Positions 24,722 through 33,913 of a DNA stretch of 64,000 nt are shown here, in pieces. Where the stretch lies: positions 5,518 through 69,517 of the forward strand of contig JAJECF010000189.1 of assembly GCA_022822125.1 (NCBI GenBank). Reading direction: 5' to 3'. Source of the DNA: Alphaproteobacteria bacterium (GTDB lineage Bacteria; Pseudomonadota; Alphaproteobacteria; Bin95). Under the pieces are notes generated by a model. The model ran no database searches and had not been told where the DNA came from. It worked only from the letters and a program-made list of their open reading frames with translations. Both the position numbers and the translations under genes were made by a program. Every line of letters starts with the position of its first letter. Within the stretch, counting starts at the first letter, position 1.

Positions 24722-26055
24722 GGCCGCCGCGATAGCATGACGAAGCGCGCGCACAGAAGCCCGAGCGATATCGCCGTCGAGACGATCACCGCCTCGAACA
24801 GCCCCGCCACGCCCCGCTCCAGGCGAAAGGCGAGCAGCAGCGCGAGCGGCACCATGCAGCCGATGAAGGCGAAGGCCTGCAGCGCCGTCGGCACCCAGGC
24901 GTCGGCGCAGCCGCGCAGCGCGTTCAGCATCAGCGTCTGCCCGCCGTCGAAGAGGGGCATGAGCCCGGCCAGAATCAGCACAGGGACGGCGGCGGCAAGC
25001 ACGGCCGCCTCCGACGAGTAGATGGCGGCCAGCGGCCGGGCAAGCACCGCCATGAGGGCGCCGGCGGCGGCCATGAGACAGATCGTGACGGCAAGGCCCA
25101 TCCAGCCGGCCGCGATCCAGCGCCTGCGGTCGCCGCGCGCCCAGGCATTGCCGATACGCACGCTGGTGGCGATACCGACGCCGTTAGCGACCATGAAGAT
25201 GACGGAAATCACATTCAGCACGATGGTGAAGACGGCGAGCGGGACAGCGCCGAGCCAGCCGGCGAACAGGTGGATGGCGGTAAAGGCTCCCATCTCGACG
25301 GCAATGGCGACCGCGGCGGCATAACCCACCATGCGCTGCACCCGCCAGCGGCGCCAGGCCCAGCCGGCGCGGGCGCGGACCCCCAGCCGCGCCCGGTCGG
25401 ACATCCGCCAGACATGGGCGAGCAGGAACGCCGCGAGCGCCCAGCGTATGCCGGTGGTAGCCCAGGCCGAGCCTTCCGCGCCCAGCTCCGGCAGGCCGAG
25501 CAGGCCGTGAACCAGCAGCAGGTCGGCCGGGATATTGACGAGATTGGCGGCGACAATGGCCCAGGCGACCGGGCGCGGGCGCCGCACGCCCTCGAGGAAA
25601 AAGGCGGTGGCGAAATAGAGGAAGCCCGCCGGATAGCCGAGCGCCAGGATGAAGAAGACGCGCCCCGCGCCCGCCGCCACATCCTCGCTCTGCCCGGTGA
25701 GCAGCAGCACGTCGCGCCCGAACAGCCCGAGCACCAGACCGAGGGCGCCGAAGACGAGCGCAACCGGCACCGCCCGCCGCCAGGCCGCCCCGGCTTCCGC
25801 CGGTTCGCCGCGCCCCATGGCCTGCGCCGCCGCCACCGTGGTGCCCGTCAGCAGCCCCATCACCGTCAGCAGCAGCGGCAGATAGACCGCAACGCCGAGC
25901 GAGAGATAGCCGAGCTCCACGGAGGAGTAGCGCCCGACGATCACCGTGTCGGCCACTGTCATCGCCAGCACGCCGGCGCGGCTCACAACGACCGGCAGGG
26001 CGAGCCGGTAGAGGTCGGCCAGATGGCCGAGGACGAGGCGGCGGCGCAGGCGCAT
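24718..26055 (-). CDS. MATE-family multidrug/metabolite exporter
   Basis: A 445-residue inner-membrane antiporter with about 12 transmembrane segments arranged as two six-helix halves. The N-terminal AGVLAMTVADTVIVGRYSSVELG is the typical MATE TM1-2 segment, and GTTVAAAQAMGRGE follows. It is the first gene of an overlapping three-gene unit with a carrier-type protein and an MFS exporter. Substrate unknown. Confidence 0.93.
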   Translation of the reverse strand: MRLRRRLVLGHLADLYRLALPVVVSRAGVLAMTVADTVIVGRYSSVELGYLSLGVAVYLPLLLTVMGLLTGTTVAAAQAMGRGEPAEAGAAWRRAVPVALVFGALGLVLGLFGRDVLLLTGQSEDVAAGAGRVFFILALGYPAGFLYFATAFFLEGVRRPRPVAWAIVAANLVNIPADLLLVHGLLGLPELGAEGSAWATTGIRWALAAFLLAHVWRMSDRARLGVRARAGWAWRRWRVQRMVGYAAAVAIAVEMGAFTAIHLFAGWLGAVPLAVFTIVLNVISVIFMVANGVGIATSVRIGNAWARGDRRRWIAAGWMGLAVTICLMAAAGALMAVLARPLAAIYSSEAAVLAAAVPVLILAGLMPLFDGGQTLMLNALRGCADAWVPTALQAFAFIGCMVPLALLLAFRLERGVAGLFEAVIVSTAISLGLLCARFVMLSRRP

Positions 26056-26110
26056 GGGCGGCGGTTGGCCTTTCTGTTAGCGTCGCGGGCGGCGGCTGGA
26101 GGCGGGGACC

Positions 26111-27583
26111 ATGCGGATTGCGGTCGGCGGATTTCACCATGAGACGAATACCTTTGCGCCGACAAAGGCAAGCTTCGAAATGTTCCGGCGTGCGGACGGC
26201 TGGCCCGGACTCTGCCGGGGAGAGGCGGTTCTCGCCGACACGGCCGGCATAAACCTGCCGATAGCGGGCTTCCTGGAGGCCGCGCGCGCCTCCGGGCGCA
26301 GCTTTGCGCCGCTCGCCTGGGCGAATGCCAGCCCCTCCGCGGAAGTCGAGGAGGCGGCCTATGAGCGCATCGCTGGCATGATCGTGGACGACCTGCGGAA
26401 CGCAGGGCCGGTGGACGCCGTCTATCTGGACCTCCACGGCGCCATGGTGGCGGAGCATCTGGAGGACGGCGAGGGCGAGTTGCTGCGTCGCACGCGCAAT
26501 GTCATCGGCCCGGATGTTCCGCTGGTGGCGAGCCTCGACCTGCACGCCAATGTCTCGCCGCTCATGGTGCGCGAAGCGGATGCGCTGGTCGTGTTCCGCA
26601 CCTATCCGCATGTCGATATGGCGGAGACGGGCGCGCGCACCGCCCGCCTGCTGGAGCGCATCCTCGCCGAGGGGCGGCCGGCCAAGGGGTTCCGGCAGAT
26701 CCCCTTTCTCATTCCGCTCACCGCGCAATGCACGCTGATCGAACCGGCTGCAAGCCTGTATGCAGGCCTCGGGGAACGGGAGCGCGGCGCCGTCCGCTCC
26801 GTGTCGCTCGCAGGCGGCTTCCCGCTCGCCGATACGCCCGATTGCGGCCCGGCCGCGCTCGCCTATGCCGGCGACGAGCGGAGTGCGGCCGAGGCGGCGG
26901 ACTCCCTGGCGGAGGCCGTGCTGGCGGCGCGGGAGGGCTTCGCCGCCGGGTTCCTGTCGCCGGAGGAGGCGGTGGCGCGCGCGGACCGGGCGGGGCGCGC
27001 GGGCCGGCCGGTCGTTATCGCGGACAGCTGCGACAATCCGGGCGGCGGCGGCAATGGCGACACGACGGGGCTCCTGCGCGCGCTGGCGGCCCGGCGACCC
27101 GAGGGCGCCGCGCTGGGCCTGCTGATCGACGCGCAAGCGGCCGCTGCGGCGCATGAGGCGGGCGAAGGCCGCCGGCTGGCGCTGGCGCTCGGCGGGCGTT
27201 CGGGCATTCCGGGCGATGCGCCCTTCGAGACCGACGCGGTCGTGCGCCGGCTTGGCAGCGGGTCCTTCACCTGCACCGGTCCCTTCTATGGCGGCAACCG
27301 GATGCAGCTCGGCCCGATGGCGCTGCTGGAGCTTGCCTGCGGCGTGCAGGTGGCGGTGGCGAGCCGCAAGGTGCAGGCGGCGGACAAGGAGATGTTCCGC
27401 CATCTGGGCGTGGAGCCGGCGGACTGCCGCATCCTCGCGCTCAAGAGCTCGGTGCATTTCCGCGCGGATTTCGGGCCGATCGCCGGCGAGGTGCTGGTCG
27501 CCGCCGCGCCGGGGCCCGTAGCGGCCGACCCGGGCGCGCTCGCCTTTACCCGGCTTCGCCCCGGCGTGGCGCAGCGGCCCTGA
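26111..27583 (+). CDS. M81-family metallopeptidase (MlrC-like)
   Basis: A zinc-dependent hydrolase of the MlrC/DUF1485 family, named from linear microcystin degradation. The 490 residues begin MRIAVGGFHHETNTFAPTKA with the conserved HHETNTF metal site; VYLDLHGAMVAEH and SLDLHANVSP follow, then the C-terminal MlrC domain with DSCDNPGGGGNGDTTGLL. The true substrate in most bacteria is unknown. It diverges from the MATE gene 55 bases away and overlaps the convergent rhomboid gene by 38 bases at its 3' end. Confidence 0.92.
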   Translation: MRIAVGGFHHETNTFAPTKASFEMFRRADGWPGLCRGEAVLADTAGINLPIAGFLEAARASGRSFAPLAWANASPSAEVEEAAYERIAGMIVDDLRNAGPVDAVYLDLHGAMVAEHLEDGEGELLRRTRNVIGPDVPLVASLDLHANVSPLMVREADALVVFRTYPHVDMAETGARTARLLERILAEGRPAKGFRQIPFLIPLTAQCTLIEPAASLYAGLGERERGAVRSVSLAGGFPLADTPDCGPAALAYAGDERSAAEAADSLAEAVLAAREGFAAGFLSPEEAVARADRAGRAGRPVVIADSCDNPGGGGNGDTTGLLRALAARRPEGAALGLLIDAQAAAAAHEAGEGRRLALALGGRSGIPGDAPFETDAVVRRLGSGSFTCTGPFYGGNRMQLGPMALLELACGVQVAVASRKVQAADKEMFRHLGVEPADCRILALKSSVHFRADFGPIAGEVLVAAAPGPVAADPGALAFTRLRPGVAQRP

Positions 27584-28235
27584 AAACGGGCAGCAGCGCG
27601 ATGCCGGCCGCGAAGCCGCCGATATGCGCCCAATAAGCGACCTTCGCGTCCTCCCCGAAGGTCGAAAGGCCGAAGAAGAACTGCACCGCGAACCAGCCCG
27701 CGACCAGCAGCCAGGCCGGAAGGCGGAGCGGCACGACGAAGAACAGCACCAGGATGCGCGCCCGGGGGCTCAGCACCAGATAGGCCCCCAATATGCCCGA
27801 GATGGCGCCGCTCGCCCCGATCAGCGGCACGGCCGAGGAGGGCTCCGTCAGCCCGTGCGCAAGCGCGGCCAGCGCGCCGCAAAGCAGGAAGAACAGGGCG
27901 AAGCGCAGATGGCCCATCGCGTCCTCGACATTGTCGCCGAAGATGTAGAGGAAGGCCATGTTGCCGAGCAGATGCGCGAAATCCCCGTGCAGGAACTGCG
28001 TCGTCACCAGCGAGAGAGGCGCCGGCAGGATGGCGAGGTCGGGGCGCAGTTGCAGCTCGCCCAGCAGCCGCCCCGGCACGAAGCCCAGCGCCAGCAGCCT
28101 GCGGTATTCCAGGGCCTCCGGCAGTCCCGCCTGCCAGATGAACGCGACCGCGCAAAGCAGGATCGCGCCCCAGGTGACGACCGGCGTCTCGATGCGGGTG
28201 CGCTCATTGTCGTCATGGATCGGCATGAAGGGCAT
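27546..28235 (-). CDS. Rhomboid-family intramembrane serine protease
   Basis: A 229-residue membrane protein with six or seven hydrophobic segments. The catalytic Ser lies in IGASGAISGILGAYL and the His in YWAHIGGFAAGIALLP, and HGDFAHLLGNMAFLYIFGDNVED supplies the conserved oxyanion-side His and Asn. All required residues are present. It cleaves transmembrane substrates within the bilayer. The gene ends 38 bases inside the M81 gene on the other strand. Confidence 0.93.
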   Translation of the reverse strand: MPFMPIHDDNERTRIETPVVTWGAILLCAVAFIWQAGLPEALEYRRLLALGFVPGRLLGELQLRPDLAILPAPLSLVTTQFLHGDFAHLLGNMAFLYIFGDNVEDAMGHLRFALFFLLCGALAALAHGLTEPSSAVPLIGASGAISGILGAYLVLSPRARILVLFFVVPLRLPAWLLVAGWFAVQFFFGLSTFGEDAKVAYWAHIGGFAAGIALLPVFRAAAPRRGEAG

Positions 28236-28554
28236 GGGCGGCAGGGTAGTGTCCCGGTCCCGAAGTCCGCAAGAATTCGGTTTGGGTGTGCGGCCTCTCC
28301 GGCCCGACTGCTTCCATCGTTAGGCCCGGACTTGTTCCCTTGCTGTCGGGTTCAGCTATTGGGCAAAGCTGAGCGGGTCCCGATTGGAGATTCGGGGGCG
28401 CGTGGCGTCTGCGGTCCTCCCCTCCTCATCCCGAGTAGCGGCGCCAGCCGCGTATCGAGGGGGCTGGAAGCGGGGCGGGGCGGCGGTTGTGGGCGCGGGC
28501 AGCGTTCGCGGCTATAAGCGCCTGCAGGCGGTGAGCGGAAGGGTGCGGGGCCCC
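28236..28554. other. Intergenic region with one REP-like copy
   Basis: About 320 bases between divergent genes. It contains a palindromic repeat (28425-28460) shared with 35902-36068. No gene or clear promoter is recognised. Confidence 0.5.
28425..28460 (+). repeat. REP-like palindromic repeat
   Basis: It starts CTCATCCCGAGTAGCGGCG, has a small inverted GC core (GCGGC/GCCGC) and ends CGTATCGAGG. The same unit occurs in the 35902-36068 cluster. Confidence 0.75.
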
Positions 28555-30573
28555 ATGGAAAATCTCTGGTCCGACCGGGAAGCAGAAGCGGCGGTCGCTC
28601 GCTACGGCGCGGAGGGCGTCGGTCGCGACCTGGCGCTCCGGGTCTATACGACGCGGCTGCTCGGTGGCGAGCCGCGCCTCGTGCTGCATGGCGGCGGCAA
28701 TACCTCGCTCAAGACGCACATGACCGACCTTGCCGGCGACGAGGTCGAGGTGCTTTGCGTCAAGGGCTCGGGCTGGGATATGGGCCGGATCGAGCCGCCG
28801 GGCCTGCCGGCGGTCCGGCTCGAACCGCTCCGGCGGCTCCGGCGGCGCGGCGCGCTTTCCGACGAGGACATGGTGGCCGCGCACCGGTCCGCCCTGCTCG
28901 ACCCTGCGGCGCCCTCGCCCTCGGTCGAGACCCTGCTGCACGCCTTCCTGCCGCACCGCTATATCGACCACACCCACGCCAATGCCGTGCTGGCGCTGAC
29001 CGACCAGCCGGACGGGGCGGCGCTCTGCCGCGAGGTCTTCGGCAGGAGCGTCGCGCTCGTGCCCTACATCATGCCGGGCTTCGCGCTCGCCCGGAAAGCG
29101 GCGGAACTGTTCGAGGAGACGCCGGACTGCGAGGGGATGATCCTGCTGAACCACGGCGTCTTCACCTTCGGAGAGACCGCGCGCGAATCCTACGACCGCA
29201 TGATTGCCCTCGCGGCCCGCGCGGAAGCGCATCTGGCGAAGGCCCCGGCCAGGGTCTTCGCGAGCGCCGTCCTGCCGGACCGGCCGGCAAGGCCTGAGGA
29301 GATCGCGCCGCTCTTGCGCGGCCTGCTCGCCCGCCCGCCCGCGGCGCCGGACGGCGAGCCCGGGCGCTTCCTGCTCGCCTTCCGGGGCGGGGCGCATGTC
29401 CGGCGCTTCGTGGACGGGGCGGAGGTCTCCCGCTACGCGCTCGCCGGCACCGTCACGCCTGACCACTCGCTCCGGGTCAAGTCATGGCCCGTGCTGCTGC
29501 CGCCGGCGGGCGCGCTGGAGACGTTCGCGCGCGGGGCCGAGGCGGCGATCCGCCGGTTCGAGGCGGACTACATGGCTTATTTCGAGCGCGGCAATGCGCG
29601 GGCCGGCAACGGCCTGACGGCGCTCGACCCCGCTCCGCGCGTGCTGCTCGCGCCGGGCGTCGGCCTCTTCGCGGCGGGACGGGACGCCAAAGCCGCCGCC
29701 ATCGCCGCCGACCTTGCCGAGACCGCCATGGAGGTGATTACCGATGCCGAACGCATCGGACGGTTCGCCAGCATCGGCGAGGACGACCTGTTCGACATCG
29801 AATACTGGCCGCTGGAGCAGGCGAAGCTGGGCAAGGCCGCGCCCCCGCCGCTAGCAGGGCAGGTGGCCGTGGTAACGGGCGGGGCAGGCGCCATCGGCCG
29901 GGCGGTCATGGCGGCGCTGCGCGCGGAAGGGGCCGAGCCGGTCGGCCTCGATCTCGAAGCCGGTCCGGACATCCTCGCATGCGACGTGACCCGGCCGGAG
30001 GCGGTCGAGGCGGCCTTCGCGGACATCTGCCGGCGCCATGGCGGCGTCGATATCCTCGTCTCCAATGCAGGCGCGGCCTGGCAGGGACGCATCGGCGAAG
30101 TCGGGGACGCGGAACTGCGCCGGAGCTTCGAGCTCAATTTCTTCGCCCACCAGACGGTGGCGCAGGCTGCGGTGCGGATCATGCAGATGCAGGGCACGGG
30201 CGGCAGCCTGCTTTTCAATGTCTCGAAACAGGCGGTCAATCCCGGCCCCGATTTCGGCCCCTACGGCGTGGCCAAGGCGGCGACGCTCGCCCTTATGCGC
30301 CAATACGCCCTCGACTACGGGCGCGACGGCATCTCGTCCAACGCCGTCAATGCGGACCGCATCCGCAGCGGCCTGCTCGACGACGGCATGGTGGCCACGC
30401 GGGCCGAGGCGCGGGGCGTAAGCGAAGCGGACTATATGCGCGGCAACCTGCTCGGACGCGAGGTGCTGGCCGAGGATGTCGCGCGCGCTTTCGTGGACCT
30501 TGCCCGCGCGCGCAAGACCACGGGCGCTGTGCTCACAGTCGACGGCGGCAATATCGCCGCCGCCATGCGCTGA
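28555..30573 (+). CDS. Bifunctional class II aldolase/short-chain dehydrogenase (RhaD/RhaE-like)
   Basis: A 672-residue fusion. The N-terminal class II aldolase part has GGNTSLKTH, the zinc-binding HTHANAVLAL and LNHGVFTFG; the C-terminal SDR part has the NAD motif TGGAGAIG, SNAGAA, and the catalytic Tyr-Lys in YGVAKAA. Related enzymes split rhamnulose 1-phosphate and oxidise the lactaldehyde formed, but the substrate here is not proven. ATG 28555 matches the family N-terminus. It is 23 bases upstream of a VOC-fold gene with which it is probably co-transcribed. Confidence 0.9.
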   Translation: MENLWSDREAEAAVARYGAEGVGRDLALRVYTTRLLGGEPRLVLHGGGNTSLKTHMTDLAGDEVEVLCVKGSGWDMGRIEPPGLPAVRLEPLRRLRRRGALSDEDMVAAHRSALLDPAAPSPSVETLLHAFLPHRYIDHTHANAVLALTDQPDGAALCREVFGRSVALVPYIMPGFALARKAAELFEETPDCEGMILLNHGVFTFGETARESYDRMIALAARAEAHLAKAPARVFASAVLPDRPARPEEIAPLLRGLLARPPAAPDGEPGRFLLAFRGGAHVRRFVDGAEVSRYALAGTVTPDHSLRVKSWPVLLPPAGALETFARGAEAAIRRFEADYMAYFERGNARAGNGLTALDPAPRVLLAPGVGLFAAGRDAKAAAIAADLAETAMEVITDAERIGRFASIGEDDLFDIEYWPLEQAKLGKAAPPPLAGQVAVVTGGAGAIGRAVMAALRAEGAEPVGLDLEAGPDILACDVTRPEAVEAAFADICRRHGGVDILVSNAGAAWQGRIGEVGDAELRRSFELNFFAHQTVAQAAVRIMQMQGTGGSLLFNVSKQAVNPGPDFGPYGVAKAATLALMRQYALDYGRDGISSNAVNADRIRSGLLDDGMVATRAEARGVSEADYMRGNLLGREVLAEDVARAFVDLARARKTTGAVLTVDGGNIAAAMR

Positions 30574-30596
30574 ACGGAAACAGGGAGAGAGACTCA

Positions 30597-31442
30597 ATGA
30601 CCGATGCGATCCGGGGGATCGACCATGCCATTATCGGCGTCCGCGATCTGGACGCTGCACGCGCGCAGTTCGAGCGCCTCGGCTTCACCGCCGCGCCGCT
30701 CGGCGACCATGTCGGCAAGGCGACCGCGAACCACTGCATCATGTTCGCCGACAGCTATCTGGAGCTGCTCGGCATCAACGAGCCCGACAAGCTCGACACG
30801 CTCGGGCTCGGCGCCTTTCTGGGGGCGCGCGGCGAGGGGCTGGTGAAGATTGCGCTCGGCACGCGGGACGCCGACGCCGCGCGCGCCGACATCGAGGCGC
30901 AGGGCTTCTCGCCCACCGGGCCGGACGACCTCGCCCGCCCGCTGACCGACCGGCCCGACGCTATCGTGCGTTTCCGCAACCTCCAGATCCCGGAAGCGGA
31001 GACAGGCGGTCTCGGCACATTCCTCTGCGGCCACAAGACGCCGGAACTGATGCGCCCGCCGGGTTCGACGGACCACGGCAACGGCGCGCGCAACCTCGCG
31101 GCGGCCGCGGCCGTCGTCGACGATGTCGAGGCGGTGGCCGGTCCCTGGGCGCGGCTGCTCGGCCGCCCGGCCGCGGGCGGTGCGCTCGATATCGGCCGCG
31201 GCCATGTCTATCTGGCGACGCCGGCGGATGCAGCCGGGAGCCCCGGCCCTTACGGACCGCTGCCCGGCCCGCTGCCGGCGCGGCCCTTCTATCTGGGCCT
31301 CCGGATCGAGGTGGCGTCGGTTGCGGCGGCGAAGGAGGCGCTCCGCCAGGCCGGCATTGCGCCCGTCTCCGAGGCGCCCGGCCGCCTCCGCATCGCGCCG
31401 GCCGACGCCTGCGGCGTGCCGCTCGAATTCGCCGAGGCATAG
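30597..31442 (+). CDS. VOC/glyoxalase-like two-domain protein
   Basis: A 281-residue protein of two linked VOC (vicinal oxygen chelate) repeats. It begins MTDAIRGIDHAIIGVRDLDA, the usual metal-binding His strand, and the glyoxalase_3-type layout follows with a weaker second half (VDDVEAVAGPWARLLGRPA). AGGGAGAGA lies just upstream. Its place after an aldolase-dehydrogenase fusion suggests an aldehyde, lactone or dioxygenation step in the same route, which is inference. Confidence 0.85.
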   Translation: MTDAIRGIDHAIIGVRDLDAARAQFERLGFTAAPLGDHVGKATANHCIMFADSYLELLGINEPDKLDTLGLGAFLGARGEGLVKIALGTRDADAARADIEAQGFSPTGPDDLARPLTDRPDAIVRFRNLQIPEAETGGLGTFLCGHKTPELMRPPGSTDHGNGARNLAAAAAVVDDVEAVAGPWARLLGRPAAGGALDIGRGHVYLATPADAAGSPGPYGPLPGPLPARPFYLGLRIEVASVAAAKEALRQAGIAPVSEAPGRLRIAPADACGVPLEFAEA

Positions 31443-31449
31443 GCAACGC

Positions 31450-32961
31450 TCAGAGGGCCGAAGGTTCGATGCCGCGCCAGGCCCAGCTATTGTAGTCGTC
31501 CGGCGCGCGCAGGCAGGAGGCCCGCAGGGGATCGGTTTCGAGCGCGTCCCATACCGGCGCGGGGCCGTGTCCGTGCGCAGCCTGCACAAGGCGGCGCTCG
31601 CGCTGGCTCCGGCGGATTTCCTCCTCCAGCGCCGCCGCGTCCCAGGTCTCTTTCGCAAGGGCGCGGAGAGCGGCGAGCGTGTCGGCGCTGCCCGGATCGG
31701 CGGCGAGGTCGTGCAACTCCTCGGGGTCGGCCTCGAGGTCGAACAGCAGGTCGGGCGCGCCGCCGCCGGTCATCAGCTTGAAGCGCCCGCGCCGCACCAT
31801 GAACATCGGCGAGGGCACTCCCTCTGAGGTCATCTCAGCGAATACCGGCCTGTCGCCGACGGCCGCCATGTCCTCGCATAGCGGCAGCAGGCTGGCGCCG
31901 TCGGGCGGGCGGGGCGCGCGGTCCGCGAGGTCGATCCCCGCCAGGTCGCAGAGCGTCGGCAGCAGGTCCACCAGCGAGACGGGTTCCGGCCGGCGGGCGG
32001 CGGCGAACCGCCGGGGGTCGTGGAGGATGAGCGGCACGCGCGCCGCATGGTCGAAGAAATGCTTCTTGAACCAGAGACCGCGCTCGCCGAGCATGTCGCC
32101 GTGGTCGGAGGTGACAATGACGACCGTGTCGTCCGCCGCGCCGGCTGTCTCCAGCGCCTCCAGCAGCGTCCCCGCCATGTCGTCGAGCCAGGAGCAATTG
32201 GCGAGATAGGCGTGGCGGGCGGTCCGCACATGCGCGTCGGTGATGTCCCCTTCGAGCAGGCCGTGATGGGCGAGCATGCGCCGGCTGTGGAGGTCGCGCT
32301 CCGGCTCGGGCGGGAGCGGGGTCGCGGGCATCGGGATGTCCTCGTGGCGGTAGCGCTCCCAGTGCTCGCGGCGCGCGAAATAGGGCTCATGGGGGTGCGT
32401 GAAGGACACGGCGAGGAAGAAGGGCTGCCGGCCCGCGGCCTCGTGCAGCCATGCCACCGAACGGGCCCGCACCGCCTCGTCATGGTCCATCTGCATGCTG
32501 CGCTCGGAGATGCCGGAGCGGATGACGCCGCTCGAATCGTTGTTCGACGCCATGCGGGTCTCGTCCCAGTCCGGCGTCCAGTGGAAATCGGTCGGATAGA
32601 GCTCCGGCACCAGGCGCTCGTGGAAACCGTGCAGCATGTCCGGCCCGACGAAATGCTGCTTACCGGCGAGCGCGGTGCGATAGCCGGCGAGCCGCAGGTA
32701 ATGCGCCATCGTCGGCGTGGCGGCGGCGAATTCCGCCGCATTGTCGAAGGCCCGCACCCGCGACGGCAGCATCCCGGCCAGCATGGAGAAGCGCGACGGC
32801 GCGCAGAGCGGGAAGTTGCAATAGGCGTTCTCGAACACGACCCCTTCTGCGCAGAGTCGGTCGAGATGCGCCGCCGCCGCCGGGCCGCCATATGCCGGCA
32901 GCATCTGGGGCTTCAGCTGGTCGGCCTGGATCAGCAGGATGTTCGGCAGGTCGCGGGCCAT
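31450..32961 (-). CDS. Sulfatase (alkaline phosphatase superfamily)
   Basis: A 503-residue sulfate-ester or phosphonate-ester hydrolase. The metal site ILLIQADQ begins at residue 8 and the formylglycine motif C-A-P-S-R lies at 53-57 (FPLCAPSRFS), requiring activation by a maturase not present in the window. TSDHGDMLGERGLWFKKHFF is the second metal site. The motif context resembles choline sulfatase, but the substrate cannot be assigned. No signal peptide is seen, so it is probably cytoplasmic. It lies 40 bases after an enoyl-CoA hydratase gene on the same strand. Confidence 0.9.
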   Translation of the reverse strand: MARDLPNILLIQADQLKPQMLPAYGGPAAAAHLDRLCAEGVVFENAYCNFPLCAPSRFSMLAGMLPSRVRAFDNAAEFAAATPTMAHYLRLAGYRTALAGKQHFVGPDMLHGFHERLVPELYPTDFHWTPDWDETRMASNNDSSGVIRSGISERSMQMDHDEAVRARSVAWLHEAAGRQPFFLAVSFTHPHEPYFARREHWERYRHEDIPMPATPLPPEPERDLHSRRMLAHHGLLEGDITDAHVRTARHAYLANCSWLDDMAGTLLEALETAGAADDTVVIVTSDHGDMLGERGLWFKKHFFDHAARVPLILHDPRRFAAARRPEPVSLVDLLPTLCDLAGIDLADRAPRPPDGASLLPLCEDMAAVGDRPVFAEMTSEGVPSPMFMVRRGRFKLMTGGGAPDLLFDLEADPEELHDLAADPGSADTLAALRALAKETWDAAALEEEIRRSQRERRLVQAAHGHGPAPVWDALETDPLRASCLRAPDDYNSWAWRGIEPSAL

Positions 32962-33001
32962 GACGGTCTCCGGCGCGGGATTCGGGGCGGGACCCGTTGC
33001 C

Positions 33002-33877
33002 TCAGCCGTGGCGGGGCTCGTTCCACCAGGGGTAGAAGGCCGGCATCGCCTCGCCGGGCGTCGAGCCGAAGGCGGGCGGGCGTTTCTCCAGGAAGGAGGC
33101 GACGCCCTCGCGCGCATCCGCCGAGGCGCCGGTATAGGCCATGCCGAGCGAGTCGATCCGGTGCGCGGCCATCGGATGGTCCTCGCCCAGCATCTTCCAC
33201 ATCATCTGCCGGCAGAGCGCGACCGACATGGGCGAGGCGTTGTCCGCGATCTCGCGGCCGAGCGCACGCGCCGCCGGCAGCAGCTCATCCGGCGCGTGGA
33301 GCGAGCGCACCAGCCCGCCCTCGAACGCTTCCTCGGCGGAGAAGATGCGGCCCGTGGCGACCCATTCCATCGCCTGCTGCATGCCGACAAGGCGCGGCAG
33401 GAACCAGGAGGACGCGGCTTCCATCACCACGCCGCGCCGGGAGAAGACGAAGCCGAAGCGCGCCTCCGTGGAAGCGAGGCGAATATCCATAGGAAGGATC
33501 TGCGTCGCGCCGAAGCCGACCGCCGGGCCGTTCACCGCCGCGATCACCGGCTTCTTCATGTCGAACAGCCGCAAGGACACGAGGCCGCCGCCGTCGCGGT
33601 GGCGCGCGCCCGGCTCCGGCGGGGCGCGGTCGAAGGTGGCCGGCCCGCCGGAGAGGTCCGCCCCGGCGCAGAAGGCGCGGCCCGCCCCGGTGACGATGAC
33701 CGCGCGCACCCCGTCGTCGCGGTCGGCCACATCCAGCGCCGCCACATATTCGCCGATCATGGCCGCATTGACGGCGTTCAGCCGGTCCGGCCGGTTGAGC
33801 GTGAGCGTGAGCAGGCCGTCCTCGACCTCGGCCCTGAGCGTCTCATAAGACAACGGCGCCCCCCCCGGAAAAGACAT
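33002..33877 (-). CDS. Enoyl-CoA hydratase/isomerase-family protein
   Basis: A 291-residue crotonase-fold enzyme acting on acyl-CoA. The CoA-binding loop is TGAGRAFCAGADLSG and the second oxyanion segment is AAVNGPAVGFGATQILPMDIRLAS; RRGVVMEAASSWFLPRLVG is typical of the hydratase/isomerase group. Of the two possible catalytic Glu positions one is replaced (GFGAT), so the exact reaction is uncertain. The same-strand sulfatase follows 40 bases on. Confidence 0.9.
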   Translation of the reverse strand: MSFPGGAPLSYETLRAEVEDGLLTLTLNRPDRLNAVNAAMIGEYVAALDVADRDDGVRAVIVTGAGRAFCAGADLSGGPATFDRAPPEPGARHRDGGGLVSLRLFDMKKPVIAAVNGPAVGFGATQILPMDIRLASTEARFGFVFSRRGVVMEAASSWFLPRLVGMQQAMEWVATGRIFSAEEAFEGGLVRSLHAPDELLPAARALGREIADNASPMSVALCRQMMWKMLGEDHPMAAHRIDSLGMAYTGASADAREGVASFLEKRPPAFGSTPGEAMPAFYPWWNEPRHG

Positions 33878-33913
33878 GCGCCGTCCCCTACAGCATTTCC
33901 GCTGCGGGTGGAA

